Shown: one piece after another, positions 17,680-26,123 of the stretch
How positions within the stretch are numbered: position 1 is the stretch's first letter
Layout: every line of letters begins with the position of its first letter
The notes under the pieces: generated by a model
Databases searched by the model: none
What the model was told of the DNA's origin: nothing
The model's input: the letters and a program-made list of their open reading frames with translations, nothing else
Position numbers and translations under genes: made by a program
Source of the DNA: Rhodophyticola sp. CCM32
GTDB lineage: Bacteria; Pseudomonadota; Alphaproteobacteria; Rhodobacterales; Rhodobacteraceae
Assembly (NCBI RefSeq): GCF_004751985.1
Contig: NZ_CP038492.1
Span: 1,178,001-1,242,000, forward strand
Length of the DNA: 64,000 bases
Reading direction: 5' to 3'

Positions 17680-19236
17680 TCAGGCGTTGAACCACCAGCG
17701 TTCGGCGCAGCGGCTCCCGTCAAGATCCCAATCGCCAGAGATCGCGTCCCCTGTGGAAACTGTGCTTGATTTCGCATCCAGGAAATCAGCCCAGACCGGA
17801 GCAATCATGCCACCGTCTTCGGACACCAACCGCTGACATTCCGAATAGAGTTCACGGCGCCTTGCATCATCGGTTTCGCTGCGCGCAGCAAGAAGAGCAG
17901 CATTGAACGCGGCATTGTCCCAGGAGGTTTCATTGTAGCTGCCAAGGGAGGCACTTGAGAAGGCCAGCGACAACATCAGGTCTTCGCTTGCGCGCCCGGA
18001 CCAACGGGACGCAAACAGCGGCTTTTTGTACCAGATGTTCGACCAGTATCCATCCAGCGGTTCACGCGCCACTTCGATATTGATGCCGGCTGCCCTGGCA
18101 TGTTCGCTGTAAAGCACCGCCGCATCAACAGCGCCAGTGAATGGGGCGTCGGACGCATGCAACGTGACTGTCAGGCCTTCCGCCCCGGCAGCATTCAGCA
18201 ACGACATGGCCTGTTCAGGATCATATTCGTGCTGTTCGATGCTTGCATCGTGGTATTCATACGCTGTCGAAATCGGCTGATCATTCGCGACAGACCCATA
18301 TCCGTTCAGTATTTTTTCAACCATATCTTCGCGGTCAATGGCGAGCTTCATAGCTTTGCGAACGCGGACATCGGAAAAGAGCGGGTCAGTGGTGTCCATA
18401 CTAAAGCAGTAATGCACCTTGCCCTGCGTTTGGATCAAATCAATGCCGGGCAACATTCCGACGAGGTTAGCCGTTGTCGGATCAACCGAATTGATTGCGT
18501 CAACTTCGCCGGTTTGCAACGCAGTCGTGCGTGCGTTGACGTCTCCGATTGCAAACATCTCAACCGAGTCAAAATGTGCCCGATCGGATTTCCAGTAATT
18601 TGGATTCTTGCGCACAACAGATTTTACACCGGGTTCATATACATCAAGAATATAGGGGCCTGTGCCGATTCCCGTGTCAAAATCAAGGTCATTCGCAGGG
18701 ACCATATACATCCCGGTCAAGGCAAGGATCGGCGGGAAGCCGGCATTTGGACCGTCTAGGGTAATCGTCACTTCGTCGGATGCGGTCGCCTGAACATCGG
18801 TTATGACGGATACAAGTGCTTTGATCTGCGACAACGAATCTTCACCACGATGCAAGTTGATCGAGAACACCACGTCATCGGCATCAAACGTTTTGCCGTT
18901 GTGGAATTCGACTCCCTGGCGCAGCCTGATCGTCCAAACCGTCAGATCATCATTTGCTTCCCAACTGGTTGCCAGTTCGGGGACCATGACACCGCCGGCC
19001 CCGACTTCAATCAGATTGTTACGCAGTTGCCATTGCAGATTCTGCATGAATTTGGTCTCGGCGACCTGAGGATCAAGCGTTTCGCCTGAATCAAAGCTGC
19101 CAATTCCAAGCCGGAACGTGCCACCTGGCGTCGGTGTCTCGGCGCGCAGGGGCTGCCCTGACACCCCTACGAGCGTGGTAGCCCCAAGAGCACCCGCTCC
19201 GAGTAACAAGCTGCGTCTATTCGTCGAAAAGTCCAT
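17680..19236 (-). CDS. Peptide/nickel-type ABC transporter solute-binding protein (family 5)
   Basis: A 518-residue extracytoplasmic binding protein of the DppA/OppA family (SBP family 5). It has a twin-arginine-like signal peptide (NRRSLLLGAGALGATTLVG) and a mature start GGTFRLGIGSFDSGETLDPQ. The segments TWTIRLRQGVEFHNGKTFDADDVVFSI and GTGPYILDVYEPG match the family. The start at 19236 is preceded by AGGAGAGAG. It is the first gene of the operon with the dehydrogenase and aminotransferase. The matching permeases and ATPase lie at 20365-23836. A candidate operator is found about 70 bp upstream. Confidence 0.9.
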   Translation of the reverse strand: MDFSTNRRSLLLGAGALGATTLVGVSGQPLRAETPTPGGTFRLGIGSFDSGETLDPQVAETKFMQNLQWQLRNNLIEVGAGGVMVPELATSWEANDDLTVWTIRLRQGVEFHNGKTFDADDVVFSINLHRGEDSLSQIKALVSVITDVQATASDEVTITLDGPNAGFPPILALTGMYMVPANDLDFDTGIGTGPYILDVYEPGVKSVVRKNPNYWKSDRAHFDSVEMFAIGDVNARTTALQTGEVDAINSVDPTTANLVGMLPGIDLIQTQGKVHYCFSMDTTDPLFSDVRVRKAMKLAIDREDMVEKILNGYGSVANDQPISTAYEYHDASIEQHEYDPEQAMSLLNAAGAEGLTVTLHASDAPFTGAVDAAVLYSEHARAAGINIEVAREPLDGYWSNIWYKKPLFASRWSGRASEDLMLSLAFSSASLGSYNETSWDNAAFNAALLAARSETDDARRRELYSECQRLVSEDGGMIAPVWADFLDAKSSTVSTGDAISGDWDLDGSRCAERWWFNA

Positions 19237-19306
19237 ATATCTCTCTCCTATTGGTTTGCTTCGCCCGTGTCGAAAGCGGCCAACAGCGACGCAACTTGTG
19301 GATTTA

Positions 19307-19322
19307 TTATGTCCAGTTTTAT
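19307..19322. promoter_or_regulatory. Candidate operator upstream of the binding-protein gene
   Basis: TTATGTCCAGTTTTAT, agreeing at 13 of 16 positions with the site TTATGTCCATACTTAT found (in reverse) at 30793-30808. It lies in the divergent promoter region between the binding-protein gene (minus) and the LysR gene (plus). Its sharing among four island promoters suggests a common regulator, possibly the HutC-like protein. Confidence 0.45.
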
Positions 19323-19423
19323 TATTGTACGTATCGTCATTAGGGGATGACAAACCAGTTTTCCTGCCCTATTGTTTAGTAATTCTATCACGCCCAGTGA
19401 AAGGGAAGTCGAATCACCTCTTG

Positions 19424-20323
19424 ATGCGTACGTCTCTTCCTCCACTTCGTTCAATGCAGGTCTTTGAATGCTTCGGCCGACTGGGGTCGGTCAGTGCGGC
19501 CGCCAAGGAGCTTGGGGTGACCTCAGGGGCAATCAGCCAGCAGCTCAAGATATTGGAAGATTATCTGGAAATGCCGCTCATTATGAAAGACGGGCGCAGA
19601 GCTTCGCTTACACCAACGGGGAATTCCTATCACAACGCCCTCGAGCTGGCGTTTGAAAAGCTTGATACGGCTCAACATCTTCTTTCCCATCAGATGGTAC
19701 ATGAAGAGGTTCACATTTCAGGCCTGCCTACCATGCTGTTAAAGTGGCTAAATCCACGTTTGCACAAATTTCAGGCGCTTCACCAAGATATCACGATCCG
19801 CATCGTGGCCACTCAGATCGAACCCGATCTGCTTTTCTTTGACCAGATGTTTCGACTTACATACGGTGATCTTTCCGAGAAATATGCCCATTCGCGCGTG
19901 CTCTTCAGGGATGAGTGTTTCCCGGTTTGCTCTCCATGCTTTTTGGAGAAATATCCGATTGCCCGGGATGAATGTAATCTGGGGCAATTACCTTGGGTTG
20001 ATATCGATTGGGGCCCAGCCTACGCGAGCGTTCCAAGGCTACGAGACTGGCTCAGAGAATATGGCGTCGCTGACGATTTGCAAAATGCCCTGTCCGTTCA
20101 TTCGATTTCAAGTTCAGCCTTGGAATCCGTCGCCAACGGGCAGGGTATCGTTTTGGCTCAATCCTCGCTGGTCGCCACTGATATCGAGCTGGGGCGTTTG
20201 GTCAGGCTGTCCGAAAAATCAATTCCTTTGCCGGAATCCTATTTCATCTGTTGGGGTGAAACGACACTGCAGCACACCAAGGCGCGCGAGTTCCTAAACT
20301 GGCTGCTTGCGGACACGCGCTGA
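19424..20323 (+). CDS. LysR-family transcriptional regulator
   Basis: A 299-residue LysR protein. The N-terminal helix-turn-helix reads GSVSAAAKELGVTSGAISQQLKILEDYL, followed by the substrate-binding domain (HISGLPTMLLKWLNPRLHKFQ onward). I chose ATG 19424 because the longer open frame upstream encodes no family sequence and would cover the divergent promoter. It is closest to GcvA-type LysR proteins. It is divergent from the binding-protein operon, the usual place for a LysR activator of that operon. Confidence 0.9.
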   Translation: MRTSLPPLRSMQVFECFGRLGSVSAAAKELGVTSGAISQQLKILEDYLEMPLIMKDGRRASLTPTGNSYHNALELAFEKLDTAQHLLSHQMVHEEVHISGLPTMLLKWLNPRLHKFQALHQDITIRIVATQIEPDLLFFDQMFRLTYGDLSEKYAHSRVLFRDECFPVCSPCFLEKYPIARDECNLGQLPWVDIDWGPAYASVPRLRDWLREYGVADDLQNALSVHSISSSALESVANGQGIVLAQSSLVATDIELGRLVRLSEKSIPLPESYFICWGETTLQHTKAREFLNWLLADTR

Positions 20324-20364
20324 AACCTGGCCGTTTCAGCCCGATGTCAAACTGTGCCCGAAGG

Positions 20365-22014
20365 TCAAGTTTTGCTGTCTTGCCCGCCGGCCTCTACGAA
20401 CGTCACGCCGCGCTCGTGCAAGAGTTTCGTTAACCATTCAGTATCCATGTCAGGAACCGACGACAGCAATAGTTCCGTATACTCTTTGTGAGGGGGCGCA
20501 AAAACTTCATTTTTTGGGCCTTGCTCGACAATCACGCCGTTTTTCATCACGACAACATCATCTGCAATGGATTGCACGGTCGCCAAGTCGTGGGTGATGA
20601 ACATATAGGTCAGGTTCATCTGGCGCTGCAGTTTGTCGAGCAATCGCAAGACGCCATCAGCGACCAGTTGATCAAGCGCCGAGGTGACCTCGTCGCAAAT
20701 AATGAAATCGGGTTCGGCAGCTAGGGCGCGCGCAATACAAACCCGCTGTTTTTGACCGCCTGAAAGCTCGGACGGAAGCCGGTTGATGAATTCATCGGGG
20801 TTCAATTCGATAAGGGTCAGCAGCTCTCGGATGCGCGCTTCCTTTGCCGCGCCCTTTAGCCCCAGGAAAAATTCCAACGGCCGTCCAATAACCTCGCGGA
20901 TGCGTTGTTTTGGGTTCAGCGCCGTATCCGCCATTTGGTGGATCATCTGAATATGGCGCTGCAATCCGGGAGACCGATATTTGTTGGATTTAGGCAGTTC
21001 GGTCCCGTTAAAGTCGACCTGGCCCTGGACTGGCGGCAAAAGCCCCATGATCACCCTGGCCAAAGTGGATTTTCCAGACCCGCTTTCGCCGACAATCGCA
21101 ACTGTCCGGCCACGCTCGATGACCAAGTTGATATCGTCCAAAACGGTCAATGTCCCATATTTGGCAGTGATGTTCCGGACTTTCAGCAGTGGACCTGTGT
21201 CTTCTTTTTGGGCAATGGGCGGCTCACGTCGAAACTCGCGAACGGCCCAAAGTGACTTGGTGTAATCCTGTTGCGGGTTGGCCAACATCTCTTTGGCAGT
21301 AGCCTCTTCAACTTCCTCGCCGCGCAACAGAACTTTGATACGATCCGCCATTTGCGCCACGACTGCCAAGTCATGGGTGATGTAGATCGCAGAGGTGTTA
21401 TACTCGCGCACAATGTCACGGATCGCCGCCAGCACCTCAATCTGCGTGGTCACGTCAAGCGCGGTTGTCGGCTCATCAAAGATTATGAGATCCGGGCGAC
21501 AGGCCATTGCCATTGCAGTCATGGCGCGTTGTAGCTGGCCACCGGATACCTGATGCGGGTATCGGAAACCGATTTCGTCAGGATTGGGCAGCCGCATCTT
21601 GCGATACAGCTCGATCGCATCTGACCGCGCCTCTTCTTGCGACATGACTTCGTGTTTGACCGGTGCTTCGCAATATTGATTGATGAGCTTGTAGGCAGGG
21701 TTGAACGCAGCCGCAGCCGATTGTGCAACATATGCGATACGCGCGCCTCTGAGCTGACGGAGGGTTTCGGACGATGCGCCGACCAGTTCCTGACCTTCAA
21801 ACCTGATGGACCCGTTGCTGATGCGACAGCCACCTTTGGTATAGCCCATCCCGGCCAGTCCAAGCGTCGATTTTCCAGCGCCGCTTTCGCCAATCAGCCC
21901 AAGGACCTCACCCCGGTTCAGGGTCAGATCAACACCTTTGATAATGGGTTTCCAGACCCGGTCCGAGCGCCCTTCGATCCAGATATCTTTCATTTCAAGC
22001 AGTTTTTCGGACAT
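20365..22014 (-). CDS. Peptide-type ABC transporter, fused dual ATP-binding protein (DppD-DppF)
   Basis: A 549-residue protein with two complete ABC cassettes. The first has Walker A GESGAGKST, signature VSGGQLQRA and Walker B IIFDEPTTALD (about residues 1-270). The second has Walker A GESGSGKST, signature LSGGQKQRV and Walker B IICDEVTSALD (about 280-549). It energises uptake through the two permeases encoded directly upstream. The second Walker B reads DEVTSALD, where many family members have DEPTSALD. The gene is convergent with the lysR gene. Confidence 0.92.
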   Translation of the reverse strand: MSEKLLEMKDIWIEGRSDRVWKPIIKGVDLTLNRGEVLGLIGESGAGKSTLGLAGMGYTKGGCRISNGSIRFEGQELVGASSETLRQLRGARIAYVAQSAAAAFNPAYKLINQYCEAPVKHEVMSQEEARSDAIELYRKMRLPNPDEIGFRYPHQVSGGQLQRAMTAMAMACRPDLIIFDEPTTALDVTTQIEVLAAIRDIVREYNTSAIYITHDLAVVAQMADRIKVLLRGEEVEEATAKEMLANPQQDYTKSLWAVREFRREPPIAQKEDTGPLLKVRNITAKYGTLTVLDDINLVIERGRTVAIVGESGSGKSTLARVIMGLLPPVQGQVDFNGTELPKSNKYRSPGLQRHIQMIHQMADTALNPKQRIREVIGRPLEFFLGLKGAAKEARIRELLTLIELNPDEFINRLPSELSGGQKQRVCIARALAAEPDFIICDEVTSALDQLVADGVLRLLDKLQRQMNLTYMFITHDLATVQSIADDVVVMKNGVIVEQGPKNEVFAPPHKEYTELLLSSVPDMDTEWLTKLLHERGVTFVEAGGQDSKT

Positions 22015-22017
22015 GAC

Positions 22018-22878
22018 TTATTCCTTGATCCCGGAGGACATGTGCAAAACCCAATCCACAATCAGATTGACGCCGATGGTCAGCAAAGCGATGGCCCCCG
22101 CGGGCAATAGCGGCGCCAGACCAAATGTCGTGGCCTGCCAGCTGGAAAAATTGGCAAATGCGATGAGCTTTGCGCTGTCGCGGACCATGCTCCCCCAGTC
22201 CGCCATTGGCGGCTGAAGGCCAAGGCCCAGAAATGATAAAGCCGAGATGAACAGGAACACAAAGCAGAACCGCAGGCCGAATTCGGCGACCAGCGGTGCC
22301 GCGACATTTGGCAATACCTCTTTGCTGATCAACCAGAACAGACCTTCGCCACGCATCCGCGCGACTTCGATATAGTCCATCGTCAAGACCCCCTGCGCCA
22401 CAGCGCGGGAGAGGCGGAACACGCGTGTACTGTCCAGAACGGCAATGACCAGAACCAGCGAGATGACAGAAGTCCCGGTGATTGTCAGAACCAGCAAAGC
22501 AAAAATCAATGGCGGAATGGCCATGAGCACATCCACAAGGCGCGAACACAAACCGTCGAACCTTCCACCAATCGTTGCCGATAGCAGGCCAACGGTGGCA
22601 CCCAAGGTAAAGGCCAATATCGTTGTCGCCAGCGCAATCCCGACGGTGTTACGCGCCCCGTAAATCAGCCGGGACAACACATCCCTTCCAAGAGCATCCG
22701 TCCCCAGATAGTAGGGTGCTGCCCAGGGCTGATATTGGCCACCCGCAGCATCACTTTCAGCGAAGGGCGCAAGCAGTGGCGCCGCCAATGCCACAAACGC
22801 GTAGAAAACCACGATAGCTATTCCGATCCATGCAGACACGGGTGCATCACGGAACTGGCGTATAAAATCATGCATCAT
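22018..22878 (-). CDS. Peptide-type ABC transporter permease (DppC-like)
   Basis: A 286-residue permease with an N-terminal helix (IGIAIVVFYAFVALAAPLLAPF), the DppC-type segment PYYLGTDALGRDVLSRLIYGARNTVGIAL and five further helices. The EAA-type loop near YIEVARMRGEGLFWLISKEVLPNVAAPLV contacts the ATPase. Three bases separate it from the fused ATPase gene, and one base from the upstream permease gene, so the three are one transcription unit. Confidence 0.92.
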   Translation of the reverse strand: MMHDFIRQFRDAPVSAWIGIAIVVFYAFVALAAPLLAPFAESDAAGGQYQPWAAPYYLGTDALGRDVLSRLIYGARNTVGIALATTILAFTLGATVGLLSATIGGRFDGLCSRLVDVLMAIPPLIFALLVLTITGTSVISLVLVIAVLDSTRVFRLSRAVAQGVLTMDYIEVARMRGEGLFWLISKEVLPNVAAPLVAEFGLRFCFVFLFISALSFLGLGLQPPMADWGSMVRDSAKLIAFANFSSWQATTFGLAPLLPAGAIALLTIGVNLIVDWVLHMSSGIKE

Positions 22879-22879
22879 G

Positions 22880-23836
22880 CTATCTCGGATGTAACAAGCG
22901 GGGATTGGCGATGATCGACAGAATATCCGCTGTCAAATTGAGCAGAATGTAGGTCGCAGCAAAAATGAGACAGGCCGCCTGAACAACGGTGACGTCCCTG
23001 CTGGAAACAGAATCCACAAGAATTTGGCCAAGACCCGGATACACAAACACAGTCTCAACCAGCACAACGCCGACAATGAGATAAGCCAGATTCAGGGCAA
23101 TGACGTTGATGATCGGGGCAAGCGCGTTCGGAAGCGCGTGCACGGCGATGACACGCCACCGCTTGATCCCCTTCAGGTGGGCCATCTCGATATATGGCAG
23201 CGCCAAAAGATTCAAAATCGCAGCCCGGGTCATCCGCATCATGTAGGCCAGCACGATCAATGTCAGCGTCATTGCGGGTAGAAACGTTTTGTATAATCGT
23301 TCACCCAACGCTGTGTCGGCATCGACATTTGCAAGACTTGGAAACCACCCCAGCCAGACCGAAAACACCAGGATCAGGATATAGGCGATGAAAAATTCCG
23401 GGAAAGAAATCGCAGCGAGTGTTGAGCTTGATAACACGCGGTCAAAGACGGAACCGTTGTAAAGCGCGGCCAGCATACCTGACACAACTGCGATCGGGAC
23501 GGCAATGGCGGCTGCGAACCCGGCTAGAAAAAAGGTGTTTGCAACACGCTGCCCGATCAGTTCCGAGATCGGGCGCTGGTTTGTGAGAGAGATGCCGAAG
23601 TCGCCTGTGGCCGCGTTGAACAGCCACGAGAAGTATCGTTCATGAACGGGCCGGTTCAGGTCGTATCTTTCGCGGAACGCTGCAAGGCTTTCTTCGGTCG
23701 CGGCCTGACCCAACGTTTCTGTCGCGACGTCGCCCGGCAATAATTCGATAGCGGCAAAAATGACAACCGTGACGATCCATAACGTCAGCAGGCCAGTCAA
23801 AAGTCGTTTCAGAATGATATTCAGAATCGAACCCAT
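22880..23836 (-). CDS. Peptide-type ABC transporter permease (DppB-like)
   Basis: A 318-residue permease: first helix ILKRLLTGLLTLWIVTVVIF, the periplasmic segment with RYDLNRPVHERYFSWLFNAATGDFG, and the EAA loop YIEMAHLKGIKRWRVIAVHALPNALAPI. The start is uncertain. ATG 23836 gives the usual family N-terminus and ATG 23851 adds five residues; neither has a good ribosome site. It is first in the permease-permease-ATPase operon. The transporter's binding protein is encoded separately across the lysR gene. Confidence 0.88.
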   Translation of the reverse strand: MGSILNIILKRLLTGLLTLWIVTVVIFAAIELLPGDVATETLGQAATEESLAAFRERYDLNRPVHERYFSWLFNAATGDFGISLTNQRPISELIGQRVANTFFLAGFAAAIAVPIAVVSGMLAALYNGSVFDRVLSSSTLAAISFPEFFIAYILILVFSVWLGWFPSLANVDADTALGERLYKTFLPAMTLTLIVLAYMMRMTRAAILNLLALPYIEMAHLKGIKRWRVIAVHALPNALAPIINVIALNLAYLIVGVVLVETVFVYPGLGQILVDSVSSRDVTVVQAACLIFAATYILLNLTADILSIIANPRLLHPR

Positions 23837-24027
23837 CAGGAACACTTTCATATGCGATATGCGATTATATCTAGACCATACGGAGGCCATCAAACTACGG
23901 CAACATCGGCAAGAGCAGAATGTCTGGGCTACTGTTTAGATTTCTTGCGGCGCTGCTGCCTCAACACAACACATTTGCATGGGGCTGGCCGCTTTGGTCA
24001 GCCCTATGCGTTCCAGACACCATCGAC

Positions 24028-24131
24028 TATAGCATGCTGCCTTAAACCTGAAACATCGCGCATCACAAATGTCCCGGGAACGCGAAGCGTGGCAGGGCAT
24101 TTGTGATTCAAGTTTCAGGCAGGGTGCTTTA
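24028..24131 (-). repeat. Palindromic intergenic repeat, family B, copy 2
   Basis: A 104-bp element with ends TATAGC and GCTTTA, the inverse of the copy at 2004-2107, with about five differences. It sits in the 336-bp gap between the permease gene and the XRE regulator. The rest of that gap (23837-24027) shows no gene I can recognise. Confidence 0.8.
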
Positions 24132-24172
24132 GGATCGGGTGTGCGGCACTTGCTGGAAGGAACAGACAGACA

Positions 24173-24730
24173 ATGGATCTTGAACAAAAGGTCGGGGATG
24201 CCGTTCGATTGTTGCGGACATCCCAGACTTTGACACTTGCCGAGTTTTCAAAAAAATCTGGCGTCTCGACCGCGATGATTTCAAAGATCGAACGCGGTCA
24301 GGTTTCCGCGTCGCTGTCAACGCTAGAGGCATTGGCCGCAAGTCTTGGCGTGCCAATCGCAAATCTCTTTGCCACAACGGTTGAGCGCAAAGAAGTTTCA
24401 TATGTCAAGGCCAACCACGGGATCGAAATGCGTCGGAGCGGCAGCACCTATGGTCACACCTACCAGCTTATCGGAAGCGCCGCCGCAAATGGATCAGAAG
24501 CCAAATGTTACCTGATCACGATAGAGGAAACTGCGGAAGGGCAGCCAATGTTCCTGCATCCGGGGATCGAATTCATCCATATGATGAAGGGCAAAATGAC
24601 CTACTGCATTGGGAACGACAGATACCCGTTGTCACCCGGCGATTCCATAACGTTCGACAGCGAAATGCCGCACGGTCCCGAAGGGCTTTCAGGTGGCCCC
24701 GTGACGTTTCTGACGGTTATATTGGAGTAG
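24173..24730 (+). CDS. XRE-family regulator with C-terminal cupin domain
   Basis: A 185-residue regulator: helix-turn-helix TLAEFSKKSGVSTAMISKIERGQVSASLSTLEALAASLGV (about residues 22-62) and a cupin_2 effector domain (about 110-180) with HPGIEFIHMMKGKMTY and PGDSITFDSEMPHGPEG. Proteins of this PuuR-like build sense small amino or acidic metabolites. The start ATG at 24173 has GGAAGGA upstream. It precedes the desaturase-ferredoxin-deacylase genes on the same strand with a 69-bp gap and may control them. Confidence 0.9.
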   Translation: MDLEQKVGDAVRLLRTSQTLTLAEFSKKSGVSTAMISKIERGQVSASLSTLEALAASLGVPIANLFATTVERKEVSYVKANHGIEMRRSGSTYGHTYQLIGSAAANGSEAKCYLITIEETAEGQPMFLHPGIEFIHMMKGKMTYCIGNDRYPLSPGDSITFDSEMPHGPEGLSGGPVTFLTVILE

Positions 24731-24799
24731 GGCGATTTTCGTTGAAATAGAAAATTTTCATGATAGGATAATCTGCAAATTTCTATTGGAGCGGGACTC

Positions 24800-25774
24800 A
24801 TGGCGGCAAATGTACTTACCCCGATCACCCAGGCGCTGAATGATGGCACACTGACCCGTGCCGAGTTAAAGAACCTGATGCAGCGGTCGAATGGTCCTGC
24901 TTTGCGTCACCTTGTGATTTGGGTTGTTGCACTTCTGGCGACAGGCAGCCTGATCTACCTCACAGCGGATACGCTGCTTATTTGGCCTGCGATGTTCCTG
25001 CACGGTGTTATTCTGGTGCATCACTTTTCGCTGCAACATGAATGCTGCCATTACACAGTCTTCAAGACACGGTGGCTGAACGACCTGTTTGGCAATATCT
25101 GCGGCTTTATCATCATGTTGCCGAACAGACATTTCAGATACGAGCATTGTGATCATCACACATATACCCAGCTTCATGACGAAGACCCTGAACTTATCCC
25201 GCTTCCCAAAAATCTTGCGGGCTATTTTTGGTACCTGTCATCAATCCCTTATTGGAAGACAAAATTTTCTGAAATCGGACGCCATATCATGGGCCGCCTG
25301 ACCGATGAAGAAAGGCGCTTCATCCCGAAGGAAGAGTATAACACCGTCTTCTGGGAAGCACGCCTGATGATGATCGGTTACGCCGCCATTGTGTTGGCTT
25401 GTGCCGCGACTGGCTGGTGGGCACCTGTCTGGTACTGGTGGTTGCCCGTTGTGCTGGGCGAGCCTGTCATGCGGTTCATTCGTATGACTGAACATGTTGG
25501 CAAACCCTGCGTCAGGGAAATGAGCGACAATACCCGTACAAATTACGTGACAAGACCGATGCAATTCTTGTGCTGGAACATGAACTACCATGCCGAACAT
25601 CACTATGCGTCGTCGGTGCCGTTTTTCGCGCTCCCCAAACTACATGAGAAGCTCAAGACCGTTATTCAGGTTGAAGAACGGGGGTATCTCGGGGCTCATA
25701 TCGACATTTTAGGCCAGTTGACTGGCCGCAAAATACGCAGTGACGCGGTGGAGGAAGCGGTCAGTGGCACGTGA
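24800..25774 (+). CDS. Membrane di-iron fatty-acid-desaturase-family oxygenase
   Basis: A 324-residue membrane protein of the FA_desaturase family (PF00487 type). All three histidine boxes are visible: H80-ECC-H84, H116-CD-H119-H120 and H264-AE-H267-H268. Hydrophobic segments lie at about 36-55, 60-76 and 190-225. Family members desaturate or hydroxylate using electrons from a ferredoxin. Here a Rieske ferredoxin gene overlaps its 3' end and a deacylase follows. The operon context points to hydroxylation of a small catabolic substrate rather than a fatty acid, which is inference. A good GGAG site precedes the ATG. Confidence 0.85.
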   Translation: MAANVLTPITQALNDGTLTRAELKNLMQRSNGPALRHLVIWVVALLATGSLIYLTADTLLIWPAMFLHGVILVHHFSLQHECCHYTVFKTRWLNDLFGNICGFIIMLPNRHFRYEHCDHHTYTQLHDEDPELIPLPKNLAGYFWYLSSIPYWKTKFSEIGRHIMGRLTDEERRFIPKEEYNTVFWEARLMMIGYAAIVLACAATGWWAPVWYWWLPVVLGEPVMRFIRMTEHVGKPCVREMSDNTRTNYVTRPMQFLCWNMNYHAEHHYASSVPFFALPKLHEKLKTVIQVEERGYLGAHIDILGQLTGRKIRSDAVEEAVSGT

Positions 25775-26081
25775 AAAATCCTGGCAAGACATAATTCCAG
25801 TCGCTGACCTTATGAAAGGCGATGCGACACCGGTGCAATTTGGGGCCCGCGAACTTGCCGTCTTTGATACGGTTGAGGGTGTCACAGTTTCTATGGCGCG
25901 GTGTACACACGGGGCGGCCAATCTATGCGATGGCTACTTTGATGGAAAAACCATTGAATGCCCACTGCATCAGGGTCTGTTTGACGCCCGAAGTGGCGAG
26001 GCACTTGCCGCACCTGCACGCGTCAAACTCAGAATGCTGGAATCGCGTGTTCAGGACGGCAATGTTCAAATATATATCTGA
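25764..26081 (+). CDS. Rieske [2Fe-2S] ferredoxin
   Basis: A small Rieske protein of 105 residues with both cluster motifs, C47-T-H49-G and C66-P-L-H69. It has no transmembrane anchor, so it is a soluble electron carrier of the bacterial oxygenase type. I place the start at GTG 25764, preceded by GGAGG at a 9-base spacing; a GTG at 25740 is the alternative. It overlaps the end of the desaturase-like gene by 11 bases, so the two are translated together and the ferredoxin very likely feeds that enzyme. The reductase is probably the one at 29573-30778. Confidence 0.88.
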   Translation: MAREKSWQDIIPVADLMKGDATPVQFGARELAVFDTVEGVTVSMARCTHGAANLCDGYFDGKTIECPLHQGLFDARSGEALAAPARVKLRMLESRVQDGNVQIYI

Positions 26082-26123
26082 CGAAAATTGTCGTTCCAAA
26101 TTGTACTATGCGAGGCTAGCACA

